Shown: positions 10,613-22,600 of the stretch, piece after piece
Position numbering within the stretch: the first letter of the stretch is position 1
Layout: each line of letters starts with the position of its first letter
From: Lutjanus erythropterus
Lineage: Eukaryota > Chordata > Actinopteri > Lutjaniformes > Lutjanidae
Direction of reading: 5' to 3'
NCBI GenBank assembly: GCA_020091685.1
Contig: CM034607.1
Location: 7,065,465-7,129,464, forward strand
DNA length: 64,000 nucleotides
Position numbers and translations under genes: made by a program
Notes under the pieces: model-generated
What the model was told of the DNA's origin: nothing
Databases searched by the model: none
The model's input: only the letters and a program-made list of their open reading frames with translations

Positions 10613-11217
10613 CACTGTAAAAATAAACCATTTGTGTTAGTTTTCAAAAGTTAGTGTCCAGGCTGCCTTAAAATTTTGAGTTGACTTAATTTGAGAAAAC
10701 AAGTTGAGGTAATTTTGTATGGACTCAAAACAAACGTTTCTAGTCAAATAAACTTAAGTTGTACTTTAGAAAACATGTCCAATATGCTTAAGCAATTAAG
10801 CTCAACCAACAACTCTGCAGTCACACTGATGAACATTTCTAACATTTGACAAATTAATATATTAGCTTTTTAATGAAGTTATTCAATACTAAACTTCATC
10901 ACGGTTGGCAGTCTTTTCATTCTCGTGAAAACAAACCACTATTACAGACAAGGCAGGTTTTTATCATACATGTTTTATATAAAATTTTTATAAAAGTGAA
11001 AGGCCTCAGGAGAGTTTTAACTCTCAAGCAATGGATGCTCAGAAGTCTGTTAATATGCTGATCACATTTCTTTAGAAATGTAATTTAATGAGTTGATTAA
11101 ACTCTGTATGGTACACTAACTCACTAAATAAAACTTGTGTACTGTATAAATCAAGTTAATGATTAAAAGATTAGTTGATTCCACTAAATTCCTCTATTAT
11201 TATTATTTTTTACAGTG
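10613..11217. mobile_element. MITE with CACTGTAAAAA terminal inverted repeats
   Basis: The left end CACTGTAAAAATAAA and the right end ATTTTTTACAGTG form inverted termini about 605 bp apart. The interior is AT-rich with TTGAGTTGACTTAATTTGAG-type sequence known from fish MITEs. A second element with the same termini is at 27,959-28,591. Confidence 0.6.
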
Positions 11218-12795
11218 CACAATAAGTTTGCGTAATAATTCAACTGCGCAATACTCTGTAATAATGATTCAGTGGTAAAAGATTCTCGTTGGCATAAATA
11301 TTGTATTTCAACTAAAAGTTTACTCTTATTTACCCAAAGGAAACCAATGAATGAGCTTAATATTGCAGGAAATCTGTTTTCTATAATAAAGCCCCATCAG
11401 TGCAGTCAGAGTAATACTTCTTTCTGAATAGCATCTTGTCAGGAATCACTGTCTCATATTATTCCCTATATTTTTGTCATGAAGTGATTTCACTATAGTG
11501 TTGGAATGTGACGTCCCTGGTCATTCCCACCTCCCCAGGTGGTATGGTAAACGTGGGGGAGGGGTGTTTCTGTTTGGGGGCCAGACTGCAGAGCCTTTGA
11601 TCCCCCTTTTCTTAATGCTCTGCAGGATAATGGCCATTGAGTGGGACTTTTAGCCACTTGATAGTAGAGTATCAAAGCTGTGACGGCTTCACGTCCTTAA
11701 TGTTTATTCTGACAGATTATAATGATTATTACAGGAATCACTTCTGAGTGTATTTATAGAAAGTTCAAGAGGAGGAGGAGGGAAGTTTGCCTTTCATGGC
11801 TCAGAGAGCCTTGAAATCTTAACATCATCCCTCCTGCTGACAGCTTTGATGAAACACAGTCGTCATAATTCAATGAAGGAAATCCAAGTTTAAAAAAAAA
11901 GAGAAAAAAAATTCAGACAAATTTCTACAATAATAGACATCTTTATTGGTATTATAGCTGCAAGTCATAAACATATTCAGAGTTCACACAGTCACTTGCA
12001 GGAGTCTTAAAATTCCCCTTCGGCTATAAGATCCGTAGCATAAAAGATATTTTGAGGATTAGAGAAACAAAAGAGGGTTTTGAAATTGCAGACTGGTATA
12101 AGTGTATATGGATAGTGGCACTAATAATAGCATCCCAACTGTCTTTTGTCAGCGTACTGAATCGCTGGGACCACAGGTCTCCACATTCCTGGACCTGGCT
12201 CTTGGATACAACAAGGCACCGCAGCAGGCAACATCTAAAACCATTCAAATGATCTCCACTCAGTATTGCATTCCTGCACATGCGCTCCAGTAAAGGACTG
12301 GTGTACCATTTATCTTTACAAGTTATCTCTCTCTATCTAAAACATACATATATATTTATATATGTCAGAAGCAGTTATAATGACAATGTTTTCAGTTTGA
12401 TTTCACAGGGCTATTCATTCATTCATTCATTCTTTCATTAGCTCAAAACAATGAATGAGCTGTTTCACCAAACAACTTACACATTCAAGGACAGTTTATC
12501 TCTCATTTTCCGACATTTAGAGCAATTACAGAGACCCATTTTCACAACCACATTCACCAAGTTTGGACAGAGATGTAAAAATGTCACTGCAGTTGAGGCA
12601 TTTTTTTTTTTTTTTTAACACATGCTACTTTTAGTAACATCACAGTGAATGCAGGGCTGCCAGTCTGCTTGCTTGCATCCAAAAGTCCAAAATCTCCCAA
12701 TAATTTAAAAAATGAATATTTGAGACTTAAGGGCATAAAGTTGTATTTACAAAGAAAGGCGATAACATCTTCACACTAGTTACTAGTGACATGGC
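11218..12795. other. Intergenic, largely non-repetitive; possible 3' end of a minus-strand transcript
   Basis: No coding exon was recognised. A TTTATT on the plus strand at 11,942 (AATAAA on the minus strand), followed by balanced single-copy-looking sequence to about 12,300, could be a distal 3' end for tmem222 or an unannotated RNA, but nothing proves this. A run of ATTC (about 12,414-12,431) and a poly-T (12,601-12,616) are simple repeats. Confidence 0.25.
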
Positions 12796-14246
12796 TTTAA
12801 AGGAGCAATGTGTAAGATATGGCCGTCTGTCAAAGGTAGCTCCAAACAGACAGACAGAACATTAAGTAATGGAAGGACCTTCTGGGTCTGAAAAGTGAAG
12901 CCAAACACCTACATCTTTGTCCTTACTAATGGCCAGCACAAGAGCTACTCCACTGGTTGCACAAAGAAGTATGTTGGTGTGGAGCCTTATGGGAGAATGA
13001 CCTTTCTGACTTGATTTATGATCTCAGTAAACAGTTTCCTCATAAGTTTTTGGTCTCAATCTTAAGTTTAAAGTCTTCCTCAATACAGCATGATGTTCAT
13101 TTAGAGTAAAATAGACAATAAAGCGAGTTATGCTTTAGGGGGTGGCAAGTCATTCTCGGTGAGTTTGTCCAGTGCAACACAGGGCACACAAAAATCCAGA
13201 TCAAACTATCAAACTAGGCCGTCCTGATCAAACAAGAATCACAATTCTGTTACTACATTGACTATCTCTGCTCTAAAATGATTTCAGAAACATATTTTAG
13301 TGTACTGTTGAGAGAAAGATTGCGACTATGCAGGCCGCCATTATTTCCTGCTGAATAGATGACCAAAACCAAGCAGTAGTCTCAGTATGTCACCCACCAG
13401 CTCCATGTTCTCATCAGCACTGTGTGTGCTCTGGTTGCAAAAACCCAAGATGGCGACTCCCATAATGCACAACTCAAGGCTGCTCAGTGCTGTGCACAAT
13501 GCTTTTTGCTGTAACTATCTTTGGCTGTAACTAGCCAACTAGCTGCTCTTAGCTCAGTTAGTCCAGTAGCTAGAGGCCCTTAGCTGACTTGGGCCTAGCT
13601 TGATAGCCTCTCTGTGAAAACAGGCGGACCAGGGCCGAACACAGTCTCCGAGACTGACAGAGGTGATTTACTCTGAGGATGATGAAGATGGCAGGAGAGG
13701 CATCAAGCAGAGAGGAGCATCAGAGAGGCAGCTGGGAGTCAGTCCAACGTGTTCGATCCAAAAATATTCTAAGGAATTATTTTCAATAAAACCAGAGCTG
13801 GGTATTCCTGAATAGTGGAAAGACAAACCAGGACATTTTTGGTGACTTTTATTTTGTTGGACGTGTATATTAACTTTATGAACAAGCTCATCTTAGTTCA
13901 TGAAAAGAGATCAACTTGAATTCAGAAGGTGTACAGAGAATAGGTGTCAGAATATTTCCTTTCCTGACATTTTGAGTTTGTTTTATTTATTGGTCTATAG
14001 GATCAAAGAGATCTTGTGATTCTAGTAAACTCAATACATCACCCAGCAAAACCTACAGGAGGACTGGATTATCACCTCTTGAGGAAGGGGGCTAGCTTGT
14101 TAGCTTGGTAACTTAAGCAAATATCCCTGCAACAAAATATATAGCTGTCTTTGACACAACAACTGTTACTTCACATTCTGTTGATAATGTTTGTTCTTTT
14201 TTCAAATTAAAATTCTGGACATATCTTACACATTGCACCCTTAAAA
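12796..14246. mobile_element. 1.45-kb non-autonomous element with long terminal inverted repeats
   Basis: The left end TTTAAAGGAGCAATGTGTAA (continuing GATATGGCC) is matched by the right end, whose reverse complement reads TTAAGGGTGCAATGTGTAAG (continuing ATATGTCC). That is about 28 bp of near-perfect inversion. The interior has TAGCTAGC-style sequence, a GATGGCGACTCCCATAATGC segment and no intact transposase. The ends match an abundant percomorph MITE type that I also see at 47,030-47,349 (GTGCAGTCTGTAAGG...). Confidence 0.65.
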
Positions 14247-16583
14247 AAGCAAGAAGTGTCACAGTTGAAAGGCTTAAAATATTGCCCAAACAATGTTTCA
14301 TATAGACAGTATCCACTGTTCAAACTGAGGCCAGATTCTCCATTTCTGTTTCTCCATTTTAATGCTTTGAGAAAATGACTGCAGCTCTAATCTACTGAAT
14401 CTGTAGCTACACACGGTACAGTACAGTACAGGCTATTGCATCAAATCAACATTAACTTAAGCAGGCCTGTTACAGTCTAATTTATTATTTATTCTTGCTA
14501 AGGTTACCAGCAGTCGCATAAAACTTGAAGGAGGTTAAGAGGAAAATATGGAGTCGTAAATATAGAAATCAATCGCTAGGCAGTTGGCTGCAATGAAATG
14601 CAGCTGATTATTAGTCAAGAAGCCACAGTATGAGTCAGACATGAACAACGTCTCTCTCAAGCGCTCGTATTCTTGCATGCATGCAATACACACATGCTGG
14701 CATGCAATCACATGCTCTCTCCAAACACGCACGCACACACACTCATTCAGGCACAAGTCTGCTTCATTGCCGAGCAGAGATGATATGCAGAAGTGGAGTA
14801 AAGAGAACAAAAATTACACCGTAAATTATTCATAGAGTGAGCGATCAAGTTTGCAAAGTATATAAAGAGCACCTGGTGTACAGTATGTGTGTTCAAATAT
14901 TTACAGGCAACATGGGTGAAATACACAGAAGAGGCCACAGAAGATCTGCTTTCAAGAGAAGCCCAATGAGGAGAGCAAAGGCTAGAAAACTGGCACTGTG
15001 TTAGCCCTAGTGTTAAATCCTTTAAAACAGAAAATAAAACAGATTTTCATTTCTAAGCTCACACTGAAATGACATCTACTTTGGATTATTGCAGGATGTT
15101 GGCCGGTGTATATCAAAGCTTTGTGAAAACAGCGCTGACATTTCACAATGACCTTCCAATCTGATCTGCAGAGGTGGAAAACAGCAGGAGCGACGCTGGT
15201 CAGGCGCTGTGGGGGGAAAAGTGGGGATATTCAGCAGGGGTTTGGCGAGTGTGAAAAAACCTGAGGATCCTGGCTACCTGCTGCTTCTGGCAGCGCCGCG
15301 GACAAAGAGAGGGCTCGACACTTTTTTCTGTTTGATTGCAAACAATGAGGGGATTTGAATTTACTCACGACAGCCATGGCAACGGATTTTCGAGTGCCAA
15401 CTATCATGTGGAATTAACTTTTTTTTTTTTAAATAACCACAAAACTGAAGATATAATATAAGGGATCTGTGACGGAAATCGTTTTTTAGGCACTGACTCT
15501 TGCTTCTTAGCATAAGGTCAAAATTAATGATGAAAAATAAAACAGCTCTCATCAGACCAGGCTTCAGAACTCTACAGGCTTTGGAGTCCATTAAAGGACA
15601 AGTGAGATATTTAAGGACACAGTTTGAGTTGGTCTCCCACTCTCCTACATTTGGCACAAGTGTAGAAAACCAAAAGGAGCTTTAATATTCTGATGGTATT
15701 TTCCACACAGCCACATTCATTGAGGTTGCTACAATCGTTGTACTGATGATCTGTAGTTAAAGGTATGAAAACATTCATCGTAAACCTGTGAAAGTAGTAC
15801 CATGAGGTGATACGTGTGATGCATGTACAACATATCTCTGAGAAAATATTTCTTTTTAGAAGATGCAGACTTTTTCCTTTTATCCTACAGAATTAGGCTG
15901 AATATGAGTAAGAAAATGCACAAAAATACAAACCGCTCTGGCGTATTTAGATTTAAGTTGCAGTACTGTAGAAGAGCTACATTAGATCAAGCATGAAATG
16001 CAATAAATTCCCTAGAAAGGCATCTAATTGATTTAACGTGTTTGTGCTCCCTGGTAGAAAAATGGCATTCTGGAAGCACAGGAACATGGGATTTCATTCC
16101 CAATCCATTACAGAGGTCACTGAAATCTGAAAGCAAGGCATGAATGTGTTTTCCCTCAGATAATTCAACAATGTACGTACCTCTAATCAACTATTAATAC
16201 AACTACACAACTTCTACACTTTGCAGGTGGCCGTGGCTTAAACCTGCTGTTAGGCTTTCAATAATCATAATCCATTAAGTGTGTTTGTGTGATTCTGGTA
16301 GTTGTGACTGAATATAAATGAATTTCCGTCCCTACGGCATTCCAGCTCCACCACTGGAGCTCTGTCAGCAAGAGGCTGCCTGTCTGCTCTCCACAAACCA
16401 AGCATATGTTGGTGTACATGTGTTGGACATTCCCGTTCAGCAATCTCCTCCTGGAGGAGAGAAGTCTTTATCTCCTTGGTTACGTTTGCTCGACACCGTG
16501 TGATGCCCCCCTTTGTTGTCTAAAAGGTCAACCCCACATACGACCTGCAGGGGTTCCACTGTGTCCTCAACCTGCCTCCCAGG
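14247..16583. other. Downstream flank / possible 3' UTR of tmem222
   Basis: It lies beyond the tmem222 stop on the minus strand. An ATTAAA on the minus strand (TTTAAT at about 15,683) could end a ~0.9-kb 3' UTR. Purine-rich and CA-rich patches occur (about 14,700-14,745). A GC-rich block at 15,180-15,330 and a GTGAGT next to an ATGGCTGTC on the minus strand (about 15,363-15,380) resemble an exon end, but no open frame of useful length supports it. Confidence 0.3.
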
Positions 16584-16671
16584 TCACCGCAGGTTGAGGG
16601 TCAGGGCCACTGTGAGGATGATGCCCACCAGCATCAGGAAAGGCAGCCAGGTCTTCAGAAAGCCAGCACAG
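16584..16671 (-). CDS. tmem222: tmem222 exon 6 (terminal)
   Basis: 88 nt with acceptor CTGTACTATCTAG. It completes Ser155 and encodes the last hydrophobic helix ([19 protein letters not shown]), ending LNLR then TGA. It lies about 4 kb downstream of exon 5, the longest tmem222 intron. Confidence 0.9.
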
Positions 16672-19600
16672 CTAGATAGTACAGAGAGGAAGAGGAGAGG
16701 GAGAAAGAGGAAGGTGAGGAGAGCACAGTAGTGAGACGAGTAGCTTCTACGAACAGAAAGAGTTATGATACAAGAAGCAGAGTGAGGTCATCCAAAATGT
16801 GGCTAGAAACTGAGGTTCTCAGTGGTTAAACGTGGGTCGATACTGGGAGGCAAAGGTCACATCAAAAGGGACAGTTCAACCCCAAAATTTCAAAAAAGTG
16901 CTATTTATTTATCTAGAATAGTTTGAGTTTAAGTTGCAAAGTTTTGGAGATATCAGCTGTAAAGATGTCTGACTTCAAATATAATAGAACAAAGCACCAA
17001 AAAATACATTTGAAAAACTCAACAGCAATGTCTTTCCAGAAATCATGACCCGGTTACTCAAGATAACCCACAGGCCTTGCTTTTAGTTAATATTACGTCA
17101 GCACTTCCAATCGAAGGCTCTGGTAGCAGATAACATTAGCTGGTAGCTACCATAAACATATCAAGCTAAATGGTGTCCAAAGGATTCCAACACCTGGCAG
17201 GATATCCAACAAATGTTTAACAATTGCGTGTAAAGGGGGGAAGCATCTAGCAACGCATGGGACACTGGGGTACACTGTCCTGCCAAGCACATCCACTGAC
17301 TGTGTGGGCATCTCTGGCCCCGGTGATGAGAGCATATTTATAAAAAAAAAAACACGAGGGGTGTGTCATTATGACTTGACATTTATCTATGATGGGGAGA
17401 CCACTGATGATGACAGCAGCCTTTTCTCAGGTTAGCAAATATGATCATATTTCTGTAAATACTTGTTTTAAACAGTCTTTTTTTAAAGCATTGGTTCAGG
17501 CACTGTTTAGGATTCAGTACCATTTTAGCACTGATATCGGACAAAAAACACAAACTATACATAACCCCAATCACAACATGGTCTGTTGATTATCTTGAGT
17601 AACTGGGTCATGATTTGGTCTGTTGAATTTTGATTTTTTTTTCTTTGGTATTTGAGCACCACAAGCTGGCCACCATTGAGTTTCATTATAATCGAAAGCG
17701 GGCAGACATTTTTACAGTTGATACCTCAAAAACTCTACTACCTAGATGGATAAATAGCAGTAAAGGTAAGAGGGAAAATATGTATTTTTAATTTTGGGAT
17801 GAACTGTTCCTTTAATGTGACCTCACCTCCCAGTGTCGACCCACATTTTGGCACAGGGAACTTAAGTTTCTAGCCACATTTTAGTAACCTTGCTTCCCCT
17901 CTAGTGTCATTACTCCCTCTGTTCATAGCAGCGATTTGTTTCACTTCTCAGCTGGGGCAAATTTGGTTTTAACATGAAAATTACTGGAAAATGAACATTT
18001 TGTTTTTGATTTTGGGGTTAACTCTCCCTTTAAAACAAAGCCTCAGGGCTATTGCACTGACTCCTGTTCCAATTTTATGACTGGAATCGTCAGCTACATT
18101 TTGATTTTATTATGTTTCATTCAGAAAACTGCAAGTACAGTTTGTTCCTGAGAAAGTATCCCTTCATGCTGCTTCTCTTCTCTTCAGTCCTGGACAGTCT
18201 GTATAAACAGCTGCATGAATTCTTACTGAATTATGTGTACTTGATCCCAGGACAGCTCTTTTTCCGTGTCAATGCATGATGGCAAAACCTGATTGGTGCC
18301 TTTTTTGTCAGAGTGGCTACAGATGAGACAGACTGTGGTGACTTCAGCTGTCTCGTCTAATCAGCTTCTTACTTTCCAACGATCACCAGAGAGCTACAGT
18401 ACTGGGATGTGTAGTCCTGTAACACCAACACCAAAGGCCTTTTTGGAGGAATGTCCTATATACAGTCTTAATACATCCTAAAAATCAGGGCTCTCTCTCC
18501 TGTGTCCTGAGACACAACAGGTTCAAGGCAGACCAGTGAAATCATGCCCAAGCCCCTGGGATCCCAGTGAGAAACCTCATTCACAAGCTTCAGCCCTACT
18601 TCTTACACTAGCTTTGAAGAGAGCAGCTGGATATTATGGGGTAAGCACTAGTTTGGGCCTGTAAGGCAAATAAAATGCTGATACTTTTTGGACAGAAGAT
18701 GCTAATTTTCTGTACCACTGACAAAAAAAATCCAAACCCTTACAAAAAAATGCATGTTGTGCAGGATGACTGTACTTGACTAAAAACAATGAAAGTCTTA
18801 ATTCCACTGTAACCACAGCAGCTTATCCAAATGATGTTACTGCTAAACACACGGTTCCAACTGATACTGGTTATTTTCATCATTGATTAATCTATCAGTT
18901 ATTTTTCCCAAATGATCGCTGAGTTGTTTGGTCTATAAAATGTTTCATTTAGTGTTTCCCAATGCCAAAAGTTGAAGTCCTCAAACATCTTGTTTTACCC
19001 ACAACCCAAAGATGTTCAGTTTACTGTCATTGACAACTACAGAAACCCACAAATATTCACATGTGAGGAGCTGGAATCACAGCATTTTTACTGTTTTCTT
19101 TAAAAAAAAAAAAAAAAAAAATACTCACAGCAACAATTAATCAATTAATAATCGATTGATCATTGCAGCTCTAGTTCCTACACATTTTTCAAAATCAAAT
19201 TCTAGCACTTTAATAATTTTCAAGTTTTTCCAGCACCCTACAGCTGTGGTAAATGACATTTATATACATACATGCTCAAACTGATTAGGCCCATTTCATT
19301 TCTTCATCACATTAAATCAGATTTTATTGTGCTATAAACAGCCAAAATTATATTTCGTGCCTGCAGAAGGGTGACAATTTAAGAGGACAACACAACAAAG
19401 TTTCACATTTCAAAACGTGTCATCTGTGTGTAAGTAGACTGGTGTCCTGTATAACCTGGCTGAGCGAATACAAGACAATCACTTAAACAATGACTAGACA
19501 AATAACTCTGATGTCAATGTAATCCTTTTCACTGCGCACTACACTTGAGCTGCAAGTGAGGCTCGAGCTGAGTTGTCTTCATCTTGTGAGAAAAGCAAAA

Positions 19601-22600
19601 GCAAGTAGGCTCTCTCTGACCTATCTTATTTCTTATCTAAAAAGCAAACTATTCAGTCAGATAGCGATTTATTATGAAAGTAATGCAATTACAGTTTCAA
19701 GCACTTTATCCAAAATCCAAGTGCGTTTCAAACCTTGACAACATTTTTTCCAGCACCCGTACAAACTCTGTCACTCTGTGGTGACGGTGGTTATCCTCGT
19801 CACTGACTGTCGCACATAAAGTTATAGATAGTAGTCGGACACTGTTACATTTTTCATTGTGTCGGCTGCACAGTGGATTTGAAATCAATGACAACAACTC
19901 TGAAGTCCTGACTAAGCATTAATTTGATGGTGTTGAACTGATGAGCAAGCACTTTTCCCTGTGATGTTCTGCCAGAACTGTACATCATGTTTTCTTGCAT
20001 GTTTCAGGGGCTTCAGCAGGTGAAGCACCTGTTCAACTGGACTTAGGTCAGGTGACTGATACGGCCATTCAAGAACATTTCCCACTACAGTGTCAAAAAA
20101 TGGGAGACTATTCCTAAACTCTTTCCCTACTATGGCTGTGAACATCCTCCAACACCCTTTAGCCACATACTTATCTGCCAACGTTTAATTCAAAATCTGC
20201 TAGGCTATATTAGAGCCACAACAATGAAAGACAGATCAGTGTCCTAAAAATACTTTCTGCCTGGACTCTAGAGTCCCTGTGCAGCGTTCAGACTGGCCAT
20301 TCACTTTGTTTCTCTATGAAAAAGTAAAACTATTCAAAATTATTCCTTTTGATGTTTTAGTTGAGGCTTTGAGCTGCCAGTAAGTTATGTATTTTCATGT
20401 CAAATCCAGCCTTGGGACTCACACACTTGTAGAGATAGACATGTAGAATTAAAGCTGTTATATATTATGTTTTTAAATGAATGTTAATGTAGTCTTTTAC
20501 AAATTTTGATGGATTCTCCAAAAAAAAAAAAAAAAACACTGTTGCATTTGATGCTGCGGCTCTTTATATTCTGCTACTAACAAATAGTGATTGTTGTTGA
20601 TAATTCCAGTAGGACGGTGAAAACTCAATGGTCTTTTCTGCAGTTGCAGCATTAATTGCATTCTCTGTATCATACGTCATCATGTGTGTTCCACATTCTT
20701 ACCTGACGTGTTTTCCATGGATCAGAGCGAGGAGGCAGAGGTTGACCATGTTCCACGAGGTGCTGTTTTCATATCGCATCAGATTCAGAGCCATGGCGAC
20801 ATGCGAGTGACAGTTGTCACAGCACAGGTTGTGCTTTGGAGAAAACAAAGAGAACAAATCAGGACCGGTCTTTTCATGTTTGTAAAGCAAATGAAAAAAT
20901 ACACGTGCACACGATCACTCATTTACCATCCTGTGCTTGTACTCCTCTGAAGCGTCGTGCACCGCTGTGTCCCAGGCGTTGGAGCCACTAGCGTAGACTT
21001 TGCTAACGTCAAGCATCCAGTACCTTCAGTCAAAGAGAAACACAAACCCAAACTGTTGTGAAGAAAATGTAGTGATAAATTGTGTAAGCACAAAGTCCAA
21101 ATGCAATAGTTTCATTTACTTACTTTGTCGGTCTTCCAAAAGCCATGTTGTCCTCCTGCAAAAAAAGAGAAAATGTTTATTATTCCACAACAGGTTCAAG
21201 TGATCATTTATTTACTCATGTTTCTTTAATTAATTGTATTGTCTTTATTTTTACTACACTAATACTAAATGCAAATGTAGCACCGTCAGTAGGTCCAAAC
21301 CTGTGCAGCTAATTATTTGGCATTAAAAATAAAAACCTAAATGGGCCTTTTGAAAGATTTTCTAACTCAAAAACAAACTGCCTCATGATGTGATGAACCA
21401 TCATGAGTGTGCCGATACACTTTTGGGTTCTCTGGAAATCAGAATAAGTAGTTTAGATGGTGGAATTTAGGAAATGTGCCTCACATCCTGTTTGTCTGTG
21501 TTCACCATCAACTTTGTTTGTGTGCGACGGCCAAATGAGTCCCAGTTGAAGCTGTGAAGCTGCATGTTGCCACATCACTATCTGGATGATCTGGTTCTTT
21601 TTTTTCCCTCAAAGCAGCTTAAAAACATGTTACAGAATATGAGCCCTTTATGTTGCACAACAAATTTGTGTATCTTCAGCAGTATGTTTAGTTAATATGT
21701 CAAGAAGATCTTAATAATGACAAACTGATCTAAAAGCACTGTGTGTACAAGTGCCCTCAATTGTTTGACAGTAAAATGTAAGAAATTGTTAAATAGTCAG
21801 GTTGGCCTGAAAGTGGCTCTATCACATTCGGATCACACACATCTACCCTCTAGGGCTCTTGCTTCATTCTGTGGTTGTATGTTGTTGCTGTCAAATCAGA
21901 TCGACTTCAAAGTTCTGGGGAACAGCTGGTTTCCTTGCAGGAAAAACCACACTGGCCGTGTTTGTTTTTCCAGTGAAGGCGCCATGTTTGCACCTTTCAC
22001 CGTGGAATATGAAAAAAACTGCGCTATTGTGTGTAGGTCAAATCAAATACTGTTGTGCCATTTCTACATTGAAACTTCAGAACAGGCAGACAACAGCACT
22101 GCATGGAGAATCACAGCCCCCTCATTCATGAGAATGGGATCACCGCTTTGAAACAGCCGGGGTGCCAGTGCAGGGGGCTCTGGATAAACAACGCAAGATC
22201 GGCTGGTAAAGTTGAACCTGGCTCAACTTTTGCCACAATACAGCACAAAACACAGCAGGATATCATCCATCAGGGCACTGTGTTGGCCAAGCAAATACAT
22301 GCAAGTGTAACTTCCTGGTATATTGCTCTCTAACATGAACATATTTCTACTGTTTACCCTGAGAAAGTTGAGTCAAAAGATAAAACGACTGCTGCCATAA
22401 TAACTTCCCAGAGAGTGTAATCCTTCCTTGTGGATTGCTGTGCAGTGCTTTCTTCAAAGTTAACCTTTCAGTCTCATACATCTACAACTCAAACTGGACT
22501 TCCTGGATCATATTTCATTATCCCAGTGCTACCTGAAGCAACACACCCACCACCAGTGCGATACCTTGCAATTTTCTTTAGTTCAGTTTCGTTCAGTTCA

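Noticed and set aside
21741..22151. 136-codon plus-strand open frame in tmem222 intron 2
   Set aside because: No domain, signal or splice support; antisense to the host gene. Better seen as intronic non-coding DNA.
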